Source: Bradyrhizobium sp. NDS-1
GTDB lineage: Bacteria; Pseudomonadota; Alphaproteobacteria; Rhizobiales; Xanthobacteraceae
Length of the DNA: 64,000 nucleotides
NCBI RefSeq assembly: GCF_032918005.1
Contig: NZ_CP136628.1
Location: 2,961,501 to 3,025,500, forward strand
Direction of reading: 5' to 3'
Below the pieces are notes generated by a model. The model did not search any database, had not been told where the DNA came from, and worked only from the letters and a program-made list of their open reading frames with translations. The position numbers and the translations under genes are program-made. Below, one piece after another: positions 40,861 through 48,954 of this stretch (the first letter of the stretch is position 1; every line of letters begins with the position of its first letter).

Positions 40861-41271
40861 TTGGAAAAGTTGAAAAACTACCGACCGACCGAAAAAGAGC
40901 CTTTCATGAACGATCGGCAGAAGGAGTACTTCCGTTTGAAGCTCCTCGCCTGGAAGGATGAGATCCTCAAAGAGTCCAAGCTCACCCTGCAAGCCCTGCA
41001 GGAGGAGAACGTGAACCATCCCGATCTCGCCGATCGGGCATCGTCCGAAACCGACCGCGCCATCGAACTCCGCGCCCGCGACCGCCAGCGCAAGTTGATC
41101 GCCAAGATCGACGCCGCGCTCCAGCGCATCGAGGACAACACCTACGGCTATTGCGAGGACACCGGCGAGCCGATCTCGTTGAAACGGCTCGAGGCCCGGC
41201 CCATCGCGACGCTCTCGGTGGAGGCGCAGGAGCGCCACGAGAAACGCGAGAAGGTCTATCGCGACGAATAG
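40861..41271 (+). CDS. dksA: RNA polymerase-binding transcription factor DksA
   Basis: A 136-residue DksA/TraR protein, which binds the RNA polymerase secondary channel and, with ppGpp, adjusts rRNA and amino-acid gene transcription. The coiled-coil with acidic tip is visible (KLLAWKDEILKESKLTLQAL, HPDLADRASSETDRAIELRA), followed by the finger region YGYCEDTGEPISLKRLEARP. Only one of the four zinc cysteines of E. coli DksA is present, the form usual in alphaproteobacteria. The best start is uncertain: TTG 40861 fits the full family length, and ATG 40906 is the nearest ATG. Confidence 0.9.
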   Translation: MEKLKNYRPTEKEPFMNDRQKEYFRLKLLAWKDEILKESKLTLQALQEENVNHPDLADRASSETDRAIELRARDRQRKLIAKIDAALQRIEDNTYGYCEDTGEPISLKRLEARPIATLSVEAQERHEKREKVYRDE

Positions 41272-41277
41272 AGTCCG

Positions 41278-41305
41278 AGCCGCAGCGATGCGGCTCTTTG
41301 TTTTT
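41278..41305 (+). terminator. Rho-independent terminator after dksA
   Basis: AGCCGCA and TGCGGCT arms around GCGA, followed by CTTTGTTTTT. Confidence 0.8.
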
Positions 41306-41734
41306 GGACGCAAGGCGCCATTTCGCGTCGTGATCAGCATTTTGCCTGTCGCTTGCGCTCGCGTGCCTCGGCGCGCGAGCGCAATCGCGAAAAGTGAATC
41401 GCGATCAACGGGCTAGACTCGATTCCTCCGAGCTCACGTGAGTTCAGATGAGAAACAGCCTTCACTTCAGGTGCGGGAGATTTTGCGAGTCGCATCAACG
41501 GGATCGACTCGGGAGTTGAAGCGCTGACCGAGCTGCATCAAGTATCGCTGCAATCAGGCCTCTCGCGCCGCTTACAGGTCCTGAGAGGCGCGTGCCTCCA
41601 TAAAGCCTCCTCCAACTCAATATTTCCTTAAACGCGGGCGAGGCACCGTAATCACCCCGCCGGGCGCGCTTGTCAGGCCGGAGCGGGGATGCTGAAGTAC
41701 GGCCCGCGACTGCGTAGCGTGGGAGGCGGCGCCG
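41306..41734. other. Intergenic region with no gene
   Basis: About 430 bp without a frame of protein-like composition. A hairpin (GAGCTCACGTGAGTTC, near 41430) is the only structure noted. It may hold the promoter of the hydratase gene. Confidence 0.5.
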
Positions 41735-42514
41735 ATGGACAAGAATCTCGAAGCCGCAAAGGCGATCGCGCTGGCGCGCCGCAACCATGCGCCGCTCGCG
41801 GTGCTGGAACGCCCGCCCGCGGATGAAGCGGAGGGCTATCAGGTCCAGCGCGCGCTGCACGATCTGCTGCTGCCGCATGCCGGGCCGCTCGTCGGCTACA
41901 AGATCGGCTGCACCAGCCAGGTGATGCAGGACTATATCGGCATCCCGCATCCCTGCGCCGGCGGCGTGTTCCAGAAGGGCGTGCACGACAGTGGCGCCAA
42001 GCTTGCCGCCTCCAAATATGTTCGGGTCGGTGTCGAATGCGAGATCGCGGTGCGCCTGAAGCGCGACCTCGCCGCGGGCGAGGCGCCGTTCACGGCCGAA
42101 TGGGTCGGCGAGGCGGTCGAGGCCTATCATCCCGCGATCGAGATCGTCGACGACCGCTACGTGAAGTGGGAGACGATGGGCGCCCCGACGCTGATCGCCG
42201 ACGATTTCTTCGCCGCCGGCTGTGTGCTGGGACCCCGGGTTCCGCGCTCGTCGGTGCCGGACCTGAAGGCGGTCAAGGGCCGCGCCATCCTCAACGGCGA
42301 GGAGGTCAGCCACGGCACCGGCGCCGACGTGCTCGGCCATCCCCACAACGCGCTCGCCTGGCTCGCCAACCATCTCGCCGCCGAAGGCAAGGGTCTTCAC
42401 GCGGGACAGCTCGTGCTCACCGGCAGCCTGGTCAAGACGCTGTGGCTGAAGGCCGGCGACAAGGTGCGGATGGAACTGGAGGGCCTGGGCGTGGTGGAGG
42501 CGGAGTTTACGTGA
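41735..42514 (+). CDS. 2-keto-4-pentenoate hydratase / FAH-family protein
   Basis: A 259-residue member of the fumarylacetoacetate hydrolase superfamily, hydratase branch (MhpD-like). Visible motifs are GPLVGYKIGCTSQVMQDYIG, the metal-site region RVGVECEIAVRLKRDL (ECE-type glutamates), AYHPAIEIVDDRYVKWETMG, and the C-terminal LVLTGSLVKTLWLKAGDKVR. Hydratases of this group add water to 2-hydroxypentadienoates in aromatic-ring catabolism, or decarboxylate oxalocrotonate. No other meta-cleavage genes are nearby, so the pathway is undetermined. It is cytosolic and appears to be a single-gene unit. Confidence 0.85.
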   Translation: MDKNLEAAKAIALARRNHAPLAVLERPPADEAEGYQVQRALHDLLLPHAGPLVGYKIGCTSQVMQDYIGIPHPCAGGVFQKGVHDSGAKLAASKYVRVGVECEIAVRLKRDLAAGEAPFTAEWVGEAVEAYHPAIEIVDDRYVKWETMGAPTLIADDFFAAGCVLGPRVPRSSVPDLKAVKGRAILNGEEVSHGTGADVLGHPHNALAWLANHLAAEGKGLHAGQLVLTGSLVKTLWLKAGDKVRMELEGLGVVEAEFT

Positions 42515-42521
42515 GCTCTCG

Positions 42522-42600
42522 GCGCCGTCATCACCGCAAGCCTTGACGCCAGAACCCCGGCGTCCGGACCACACGACTTCTCCATCCGCGCACATCCTCG
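42522..42600. repeat. Fragment related to the large repeat at 6253-6760
   Basis: Shares ordered blocks with 6530-6590: CATCACC-CAAG, CTTGACGC, ACCCCGG-CGTC and GGACCACACGA. Other parts of the large repeat are missing, so this is a decayed or partial copy. Confidence 0.55.
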
Positions 42601-42621
42601 CTGGCTCCCCACGGCTGGCGT

Positions 42622-42702
42622 GCGCTCATTGCGGGGAGCGGCAATCCAGAATCGTTCCGCGGCTACAGATCTGGATCGCTTCGCTTTCGCTCGCAATGAC
42701 GG
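42622..42702. repeat. Palindromic intergenic repeat (CATTGCGAGGAGC/GCAATGACGG family)
   Basis: Starts GCTCATTGCGGGGAGCGGCAA and ends TTCGCTCGCAATGACGG with inner CAATCCAG and CTGGAT. It matches the element at 61991-62079 in the same order. Together with the preceding fragment it fills the ~360 bp between the hydratase gene and flgH; the rest holds no gene. Confidence 0.6.
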
Positions 42703-42876
42703 AAGTTGGGGACCGTCGCCGGTACACTTGCGCGGACCTGCGCCGCAGCTCGCAGCCCTACTTGCGTCTTCGCCAAATACATGCGGCCTCCGGCAGGGGA
42801 GCTACCGGAGGCCGCGTCGTACATCGTCGTTCGCGCCTTAAGTTCGCGAACACGATGTGGGAGCTCTTGAAGAGGA

Positions 42877-43641
42877 CTAGAAGGGCAGCAGCACGTCCAT
42901 GACCTGCTGGCCGTAGCGCGGCTGCTGCACGTCCATGATCTGACCGCGGCCGCCATAGGCGATGCGGGCCTGGGCGATCTTGGTGGAATCGATGGTGTTG
43001 TCGCTCTGGATGTCTTCGGGACGGACGATGCCGGCGACCACGAGCTCGCGGATCTCGAAGTTGACGCGGATCTCCTGCTTGCCTTCGACCACGAGGTTGC
43101 CGTTCGGCAGGACTTGCGTGACCACGGCGGCGACGTTGGTCTGCAACGCTTCCTGGCGGTTGACCGAGCCCTTGCCGTCGCTGGACGCGGTGGAGTCGGC
43201 GGTGAGGATGCGGCCAGGCAGCACCTTCTGCGCCTGGGCGCCGAGCGTCTTGGCGCCGATGAAGTCGGTGATGCCTGAGTCTTCCGAATTGGTGCGGCTG
43301 CGCTGGGTCTCGTTGGAGAGGTTGGCCTTGTCGGTGATGTTCACGGTCACGGTCAGGAGGTCGCCGACCTGGCGGGCGCGCTGGTCCTTGAAGAAGGCGC
43401 GGCTGCCGTTGCGCCACAGCGAGTTCGGATTGTAGGAGGCGACCTCAGGCTTCGGCATCGGCATCTGCACCGGCTTGTAGCCGGGCTGCGTCGTCGGATT
43501 GTCGATCGCCGACAGCTTCGGCTGCTCGCCGATCTGCGACAGGCGGTCGATCGAGGAGCAGCCGCCCAGCGCGCACGAGGCCAGCAGCAGGGCAGAGATC
43601 GCGATGCGACGAAGGCGGAAAGCCGAACTGAACGGGGACAT
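42877..43641 (-). CDS. flgH: Flagellar L-ring lipoprotein FlgH
   Basis: A 254-residue outer-membrane L-ring protein. The N-terminal lipoprotein signal ends in the lipobox LGGC (AISALLLASCALGGCSS), so the mature protein starts at that cysteine. The FlgH core follows: LWRNGSRAFFKDQRARQVGD, LLTVTVNITDKANLSNETQR, LVVEGKQEIRVNFEIRELVV and the terminal IAYGGRGQIMDVQQPRYGQQ. Length is normal. It is the last gene of the flgF-flgG-flgA-flgH operon, 3 bp after flgA. The sharing of flgI and flgH between two operons reflects the coordinated P- and L-ring timing. Confidence 0.94.
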   Translation of the reverse strand: MSPFSSAFRLRRIAISALLLASCALGGCSSIDRLSQIGEQPKLSAIDNPTTQPGYKPVQMPMPKPEVASYNPNSLWRNGSRAFFKDQRARQVGDLLTVTVNITDKANLSNETQRSRTNSEDSGITDFIGAKTLGAQAQKVLPGRILTADSTASSDGKGSVNRQEALQTNVAAVVTQVLPNGNLVVEGKQEIRVNFEIRELVVAGIVRPEDIQSDNTIDSTKIAQARIAYGGRGQIMDVQQPRYGQQVMDVLLPF

Positions 43642-43644
43642 GAC

Positions 43645-44808
43645 TTACTCTGACTTGGCTGGAGCCTGCGAGAGGCGGACTTGCGGAATCTGGGCTTGGC
43701 TGATCTGGGCTTGGGCGATCTGGGCCGGCGACGCCGGCGCCTCGACCAGGCTGCGGGCGAGGGCGGCGGCCGCAGCCGCCGGGGCGGGCGGCTCGTCACG
43801 CTTGAGCGAAGAGGTCTGCTCGACCGCCGGAGCCATCGGCGCGGACTGGCTCGCACCCTGGATCGTCACCTGGCCGCGGCCGGTGACGACACCGGTGAGC
43901 GTGCGCTTGGACTGCAGATTGATCACGCTGACGGAGTCGCCCTCGGCGCCGCTCTCGATCGCCTTGCCGCGCGTGGTGAGATAGACGCCGGGCACCTGGT
44001 AGATGATGGTGACGGCCTGATCGCGCACCACGAAGTCGGGCTTGACGATGTCGGCGATGCGGATCGGCATGCCGGCCCGCATCGGCCGGCGCAGCTGCAT
44101 GCCGATGCTGCGATCGCGCGAGGCGGGCTCGCCGGTGACTTCGGCCTTCGGCCGGCGCTCCAGCGAGATGTCGGACGACTTCAGGAGATCGGCACGGTCG
44201 ATGTCGCGCGTCAGCACGGCCACTTCAACCGTCTCGATCGCGGTGCCGGCGAAGCGGAGCTTGGTCGGGGCCGGATTGTTGTCGTTGGCGATCTCGAAGG
44301 CGATGTCGAAACGGCCGCTGCGGGCGTCATAGCGGGTTGCGACCGGTTGGAGGGCGCCGGTGTTGGAGGCGTCCAGCCGCATCTCGGCGACGCCGCGGTC
44401 GAACGTGACGGTGATGTTGGCGGCCGCCCCGAGGCCGAAGCGGCGTTCGAGCGCCGCGCCGACCGCGGCTTCGATGTCCTTGCTCGCGAGCGTGCGGGCG
44501 AGGCGGGTGACCTGGACCTCCCTGACGTCGCCGGTCATCACGCCGATCACCTGCTTGGCGCGGAGCACCGACAGCACCTGGGCGGTGGTCAGCGTGCCGG
44601 TGGTGCCGAGATCGGGCGAGCGGTAGACCGGGATCAGCGCGGCCGATCCGGCATTGTCGATGAGATCGCCGACCCGCACCACGTCCGAGGTCACGGTGAC
44701 GCTCGCGCGCAGCGTCGGCGAGGCGATGAAATCGTCGGCGGCCGCTGCCGGCAAGGCCAGCGCGAGAACGGCGGAGATCGTGGCGAGAGTGGCGCGGATC
44801 ATCGTCAT
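43645..44808 (-). CDS. flgA: Flagellar P-ring assembly chaperone FlgA (extended)
   Basis: About 387 residues with a Sec signal peptide (IRATLATISAVLALALPAAA) and a C-terminal SAF/ChapFlgA domain (IDRADLLKSSDISLERRPKA, RRPMRAGMPIRIADIVKPDF, VTIIYQVPGVYLTTRGKAIE). FlgA helps FlgI assemble the P ring in the periplasm. It is longer than the enteric protein (~220 residues), because of an N-terminal repeat-like region and a tail rich in alanine and glutamine with AQI repeats (QAQISQAQIPQVRLSQA). Starts at 44808 and 44802 are both possible. It begins 4 bp after flgG. Confidence 0.9.
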   Translation of the reverse strand: MTMIRATLATISAVLALALPAAAADDFIASPTLRASVTVTSDVVRVGDLIDNAGSAALIPVYRSPDLGTTGTLTTAQVLSVLRAKQVIGVMTGDVREVQVTRLARTLASKDIEAAVGAALERRFGLGAAANITVTFDRGVAEMRLDASNTGALQPVATRYDARSGRFDIAFEIANDNNPAPTKLRFAGTAIETVEVAVLTRDIDRADLLKSSDISLERRPKAEVTGEPASRDRSIGMQLRRPMRAGMPIRIADIVKPDFVVRDQAVTIIYQVPGVYLTTRGKAIESGAEGDSVSVINLQSKRTLTGVVTGRGQVTIQGASQSAPMAPAVEQTSSLKRDEPPAPAAAAAALARSLVEAPASPAQIAQAQISQAQIPQVRLSQAPAKSE

Positions 44809-44812
44809 CACC

Positions 44813-45601
44813 TCAGCGGAACAGCGCCGTGGTCGATTGCATCATCTGGTCGGCGGCGCTGATCACCTTGGCGTTCATCTCGTAGGCGCGCTGGGCGGCG
44901 ATCAGGTCGCTCATCTCCGAGACCACGTCGACATTGGCCTGCTCGAGGCTGCCTTGCGAGATCTTGCCGTAGCCTTCGGCGGTGGCCGTGCCGTCCTGCG
45001 GCGGACCGGAGGATGGCGTCTCGGTGAACTGATTGCTGCCGACGGGCTGCAGGCCCGCCTTGTTGATGAAGCGGGTCAGGCCGATCTGGCCGAGGATGGT
45101 CGAGGTCGACGAGCCCGGCAGCGTCACCGAGACCTGGCCCTGCTCGTTGACGGAAAGGCCCGATGCGTTGTTCGGGACCGTGATGGTCGGCTGCACCGGA
45201 TTGCCCTGCGCGGTGACGACGCGGCCCTGATTGTCCATCTGGAAGGTGCCGTCGCGGGTGTACTGATACGTGCCGTCGGGCATCAGGATCTTGAAGAAGC
45301 CGTCGCCGGAGACCGCGAGGTCGAGATCGTTGCCGGTCTGCGACAGCGTGCCCTGCGTCATGCTGCGCGGCGTGCCGACGGTCTTGACGCCGCCGCCGAT
45401 GTCGACGCCGACGGGCAGGATGGTGCCCTGGTCCGAGGCCTGCGCGCCGACGCGGCGCACGTGCTCGTAGATCAGGTCCTGGAACGCCGCGGTCTGCTTC
45501 TTGAAGCCGGTGGTGCGCAAATTGGCGATGTTGTTGGAGATCACCTGAACGTTGAGTTCCTGTGCCGCCATTCCGGTCGCTGCGGTGTGAAGCGCCTGCA
45601 T
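44813..45601 (-). CDS. flgG: Flagellar distal rod protein FlgG
   Basis: A 262-residue distal rod protein. The N-terminal consensus is present (MQALHTAATGMAAQELNVQV, ISNNIANLRTTGFK), as are the rod-specific middle FFKILMPDGTYQYTRDGTFQ and the C-terminal SNVDVVSEM-like motif (here ANVDVVSEMSDLIAAQRAYE ending QSTTALFR). Length is normal (~260). It sits between flgF and flgA on the minus strand, 16 bp after flgF, as in most flg operons. Confidence 0.95.
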   Translation of the reverse strand: MQALHTAATGMAAQELNVQVISNNIANLRTTGFKKQTAAFQDLIYEHVRRVGAQASDQGTILPVGVDIGGGVKTVGTPRSMTQGTLSQTGNDLDLAVSGDGFFKILMPDGTYQYTRDGTFQMDNQGRVVTAQGNPVQPTITVPNNASGLSVNEQGQVSVTLPGSSTSTILGQIGLTRFINKAGLQPVGSNQFTETPSSGPPQDGTATAEGYGKISQGSLEQANVDVVSEMSDLIAAQRAYEMNAKVISAADQMMQSTTALFR

Positions 45602-45617
45602 GTCAGTTCTCCCTCAA

Positions 45618-46379
45618 TCAGGCCGGAACGTCGGCGAGTCTCTCGATCGCCGATTTGTGGAGGTCGCTCTGCTGCTGGAGCAGGTTGGCGACGGAGCTGT
45701 AGCTGCGCATGACTTCCATCATGCGGGTCATCTCGCCGACGGCGCTCACGTTCGACTTCTCGATGTAGCCCTGGCGCACCACGGATTTGGTGTCGGCCTG
45801 CGGGACGGCAGAGCCCACGTCATAGAGATTGGCGCCGAGCTTGGTCAGCTTGGCCGGATCGTCGAAGGAGGCCATGCGGATCTTGCCGCGGATCGAGTCG
45901 GTCCTCGCCGTGCCCTCGAGCACCGTGACGGTGCCGTCGGGCGCGATATTGATGTCGTGGTCGGTCGGCTGGAAGGTGATCGGGCCGCCGGTGCCGAGCA
46001 CGAGAGCGCCGTCTGAGGTGACGAGCTGGCCGGTGCTGTTGAGCGAGAATTTGCCGTCGCGGGTGTAGCGCTCGCCGCCGGCGGCCTGCACCGCGAAATA
46101 GGCGTTGCCGTCGATCGCCAGGTCGAGCGGGTTGTTGGTCGCCTCCATCGGCCCCTGGCCGATGTCGCGGAAGGTGCCGCGGTCATGCACATAGGAGACA
46201 CGGCGGTCGGCGCCGATGAAATTGTCCTCGCGGGCGTTCGAGTTGAGGTACTCCTCGAACAGCGAATGGTCGGCCTTGAAGCCGTTGGTGTTGGCATTGG
46301 CGACGTTGTTGGCGATGACATCCATCTGCCGCTCCAACGTCATCTGCCGTGACAAGCCGATCAGAAGCGCGTTCTGCAT
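45618..46379 (-). CDS. flgF: Flagellar proximal rod protein FlgF
   Basis: A 253-residue rod protein, the first gene of the flgF-flgG-flgA-flgH operon. The start MQNALLIGLSRQMTLERQMD and VIANNVANANTNGFKAD are typical. RYTRDGKFSLNSTGQLVTSD and the C-terminal VSAVGEMTRMMEVMRSYSSV close the rod fold. Start at 46379; the frame is open to 46505, but that region contains a sigma-54 promoter rather than flagellar sequence. GGGGAGA serves as ribosome-binding site. Confidence 0.93.
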   Translation of the reverse strand: MQNALLIGLSRQMTLERQMDVIANNVANANTNGFKADHSLFEEYLNSNAREDNFIGADRRVSYVHDRGTFRDIGQGPMEATNNPLDLAIDGNAYFAVQAAGGERYTRDGKFSLNSTGQLVTSDGALVLGTGGPITFQPTDHDINIAPDGTVTVLEGTARTDSIRGKIRMASFDDPAKLTKLGANLYDVGSAVPQADTKSVVRQGYIEKSNVSAVGEMTRMMEVMRSYSSVANLLQQQSDLHKSAIERLADVPA

Positions 46380-46489
46380 CGGAAATCTCCCCTGAGTGGA
46401 CCTGCCACTTCGCTCTCCCAAGCGCCTTGGCGGATCCCGTGAACGAGACGTCGGGTTCTCCCAAACCGTTCGGTCTCGGCCCTTTCTCA

Positions 46490-46505
46490 GCGAAAGCCGT
46501 GCCAA
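46490..46505 (-). promoter_or_regulatory. Sigma-54 promoter of flgF operon
   Basis: On the minus strand TTGGCACGGCTTTCGC: perfect TTGGCACG -24 element, TCGC -12 element and GG-N10-GC spacing, about 110 bp before the flgF start. Confidence 0.78.
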
Positions 46506-46565
46506 CTCGGAAAACTTCGCAATTTCAATATCTTGATGATTTTTGACGGGTGCGGAAGGGCGGCA

Positions 46566-46584
46566 GAAAGGTTCTGTTAGCCAT
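46566..46584 (+). repeat. Direct repeat copy 1 in the flgF-fliL divergent region
   Basis: GAAAGGTTCTGTTAGCCAT, repeated 56 bp downstream at 46622-46640 with three changes. The TTARCCAT part equals the right half of the CtrA-like sites elsewhere in the window. Confidence 0.5.
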
Positions 46585-46592
46585 GTCTGCCC

Positions 46593-46605
46593 GGCAGATT
46601 TTTCC
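46593..46605. promoter_or_regulatory. FlbD/ftr-like site between flgF and fliL
   Basis: GGCA-GATTT-TTCC, one arm imperfect, with the same GATTT centre as the site before flgI. It lies about 109 bp upstream of the flgF sigma-54 -12 element. Confidence 0.45.
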
Positions 46606-46621
46606 TAGCGGAGGCCCAATC

Positions 46622-46640
46622 GAAAGATTCCGTTAACCAT
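46622..46640 (+). repeat. Direct repeat copy 2 in the flgF-fliL divergent region
   Basis: GAAAGATTCCGTTAACCAT, about 115 bp before the fliL ATG, partner of the copy at 46566. Probably a regulator site for fliL; the left CtrA half-site is absent. Confidence 0.5.
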
Positions 46641-46755
46641 TATTACCGTAGCGTTTGCCGTGAAGAGGAGCGCACTCCGCCGGGGCATTTGTATCGCGTC
46701 ACTGTCTTGAGGCTTCGCTCTTTCGACCCCTTTCAGAGATCCGGGCGCGGCGACC

Positions 46756-47253
46756 ATGGCAGAGAATGAAGCGGAAGGCGGCGCGGCCACCGAGGGCGCG
46801 GAAGCCGCTCCGAAGAACAAGCTGAAGCTCATCATCATGGCCGTCGGCGTGCTCGCCATCCTCGGCGGCGGTGCTGCGACCTGGTTCTTCTTCTTCCGTC
46901 ACGGCGACAAGGAGCATCATGCCGAGGCCGCGCCTCCGCCGAAGCCGCCGTCCTTCGTCGACGTCCCCGACATCATGGTCAACCTCGCCGGCGCGCCGGG
47001 CGAGCGCGTGCAATATCTGCGGCTGAAGATCGTGCTGGAGCTGAAGGAAGAGAAGCAGGTCGAGGCGATCAAGCCGACGATGCCGCGCGTCACCGACATC
47101 TTCCAGACCTATGTGCGCGAGCTTCGCCCCTCCGACCTCAACGGGTCCGCCGGCGTCTTCCGCCTCAAGGAGGAGCTGACCAAGCGCGTCAACGCGGCGG
47201 TCGCCCCGGTCCAGGTCAGCGCGGTGCTGTTCAAGGAAGTCGTGATCCAGTGA
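46756..47253 (+). CDS. fliL: Flagellar basal body-associated protein FliL
   Basis: A 165-residue single-pass inner-membrane protein: an Ala/Glu-rich cytoplasmic start, a helix at about 28-50 (LIIMAVGVLAILGGGAATWF), and a periplasmic FliL domain (DIMVNLAGAPGERVQYLRLK, VLELKEEKQVEAIKPTMPRV, and RLKEELTKRVNAA near the end). FliL surrounds the stator and supports torque at high load. First gene of fliL-fliM-DUF6468-motE, divergent from flgF. Confidence 0.92.
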   Translation: MAENEAEGGAATEGAEAAPKNKLKLIIMAVGVLAILGGGAATWFFFFRHGDKEHHAEAAPPPKPPSFVDVPDIMVNLAGAPGERVQYLRLKIVLELKEEKQVEAIKPTMPRVTDIFQTYVRELRPSDLNGSAGVFRLKEELTKRVNAAVAPVQVSAVLFKEVVIQ

Positions 47254-47283
47254 GCACGCCGCGGAAGGCAATGGGCTAGGGTC

Positions 47284-48486
47284 ATGGCCGGCAACGAGCA
47301 AATGGACCAGGATGCGATTGCCGCCCAATGGGAGGCGTCGCTCGATTCGGAGGATCCCGCGGAGGCCGCGAAGGCTGCCGCCGAGAACGAATTGTCGGAG
47401 ACCATGGCCCTGCAATGGGCGGCCATGGTCGAGGACGGCAGCCGCGATCTCGGAAGCGGCAAGAACTCCGGCGAGCGGGTGCTGTCGCAGGAGGAGATCG
47501 ACAACCTCCTCGGCTTCACCGTCGGCGACGTCACGCTCGACGACCATTCCGGCATTCGCGCCATCATCGATTCGGCGATGGTCTCCTACGAGCGTCTGCC
47601 GATGCTCGAAATCGTCTTCGACCGCCTGGTGCGGCTGATGACGACAAGCTTGCGCAATTTCACCTCCGACAACGTCGAAGTCTCGCTCGACCGCATCACC
47701 TCGGTGCGTTTCGGCGACTACATGAACTCGATCCCGCTGCCCGCCGTCCTCACCGTCTTCAAGGCCGAGGAGTGGGAAAACTTCGGGATGGCGACGGTCG
47801 ATTCCAACCTGATCTATTCGATGATCGACGTGCTGCTCGGCGGCCGCCGCGGCACCAGCCAGCTCCGTATCGAGGGCCGGCCCTACACCACGATCGAGAC
47901 CGAGCTGGTCAAGCGGCTGGTCGAGGTGGTGCTGGCCGACGCCGAGCAAGCGTTCCGGCCGCTGTCGCCGGTGACCTTCTCGATCGACCGGCTCGAGACC
48001 AATCCGCGTTTCGCCGCGATCAGCCGTCCCGCCAATGCCGCAATCCTGGTGCGCCTGCGCATCGACATGGAAGACCGCGGCGGCAACATCGAGCTGCTGC
48101 TGCCTTATGCGACCATCGAGCCGATCCGGGGCGTCCTGCTCCAGATGTTCATGGGCGAAAAGTTCGGCCGCGACCCGGTCTGGGAAGGCCATTTCGCCAC
48201 CGAGATCGTGCAGGCCGAGATCGCCGTCGATGCCGTGCTCTACGAGGCGGACATCCCGCTCAAGCAGCTGATGCGGCTCAAGGTGGGCGACACGCTGCCG
48301 CTGGACATGCGCGCGGACGCCAACGTCACCGTGCGCTGCGGCGACGTCACGCTGACCGAGGGGCGGATGGGCCGGGTCGGCGACCGCGTCGCGATCCGTG
48401 TGACGAAACCCTTGCGCAAGCCCAGTACGACACTTGCGATGTTCGAGAAGGTGGACGAGCAGAACAAGATGATGGAGGCCCCATGA
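47284..48486 (+). CDS. fliM: Flagellar motor switch protein FliM with N-terminal extension
   Basis: A 400-residue switch protein of the C-ring, controlling rotation direction with FliG and FliN. The normally N-terminal CheY-P-binding peptide, LSQEEIDNLLGF, begins only at about residue 67. The middle domain has LVRLMTTSLRNFTSDNVEVS and the signature MIDVLLGGRRGTS. The C-terminal SpoA domain includes LKQLMRLKVGDTLPLDMRAD. The 66-residue extension has two QW motifs (AIAAQWEASLDSED and MALQWAAMVEDG) resembling FliN/FliM N-terminal peptides. The stop overlaps the next start (ATGA). Confidence 0.93.
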   Translation: MAGNEQMDQDAIAAQWEASLDSEDPAEAAKAAAENELSETMALQWAAMVEDGSRDLGSGKNSGERVLSQEEIDNLLGFTVGDVTLDDHSGIRAIIDSAMVSYERLPMLEIVFDRLVRLMTTSLRNFTSDNVEVSLDRITSVRFGDYMNSIPLPAVLTVFKAEEWENFGMATVDSNLIYSMIDVLLGGRRGTSQLRIEGRPYTTIETELVKRLVEVVLADAEQAFRPLSPVTFSIDRLETNPRFAAISRPANAAILVRLRIDMEDRGGNIELLLPYATIEPIRGVLLQMFMGEKFGRDPVWEGHFATEIVQAEIAVDAVLYEADIPLKQLMRLKVGDTLPLDMRADANVTVRCGDVTLTEGRMGRVGDRVAIRVTKPLRKPSTTLAMFEKVDEQNKMMEAP

Positions 48487-48929
48487 ACCACTCCCTGGGA
48501 ATGGCGATCGAGACGCTGGTGGCTATCCTGCTGATGCTGACGATCGTCTACTGCGTCATGCTCAACAAGCGGCTGACGCGGCTGAAGGCGGACGAGCATT
48601 CGCTGAAGGCGGTGATCGGCGAACTGATCACCGCGACCGAGATCGCCGAGCGCGCGATCGGCGGGCTGAAGCTCGCCGTGCGCGACGTCAACGAGAATCT
48701 CGGCAGCCAGCTCGCCGCGGCGACGCAGATGTCGGACCAGCTCTACAAGCAGCTCGGCGAGGCCGACAACGTGGTGCGGCGGCTGTCCAAGATCGCGATC
48801 GCCGCGCGCCCGATGACGAGTCCGGAAACGGTCGCCGCGCCCGCGGCCAAGCCATCGACGGCGAAGGCGGTTGCGGCGGCAGCCGAAGCCTTCTCCGAGC
48901 GCCGACGATCCAACGGGCTTGCCGCATGA
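48483..48929 (+). CDS. DUF6468 membrane-anchored flagellar cluster protein
   Basis: A 148-residue protein: one N-terminal transmembrane helix (SLGMAIETLVAILLMLTIVY) followed by a basic stretch (LNKRLTRLKADEH), a long helical/coiled-coil part (ITATEIAERAIGGLKLAVRD, NLGSQLAAATQMSDQLYKQL), and an alanine-rich tail. Proteins like this are found between fliM and motE in alphaproteobacteria (DUF6468 is my recollection of the family name). The role is not established; position suggests a basal-body or stator accessory part. The start overlaps the fliM stop. Confidence 0.75.
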   Translation: MNHSLGMAIETLVAILLMLTIVYCVMLNKRLTRLKADEHSLKAVIGELITATEIAERAIGGLKLAVRDVNENLGSQLAAATQMSDQLYKQLGEADNVVRRLSKIAIAARPMTSPETVAAPAAKPSTAKAVAAAAEAFSERRRSNGLAA

Positions 48930-48954
48930 AGTCCTTGCCGCATGAAGTCAGAGT

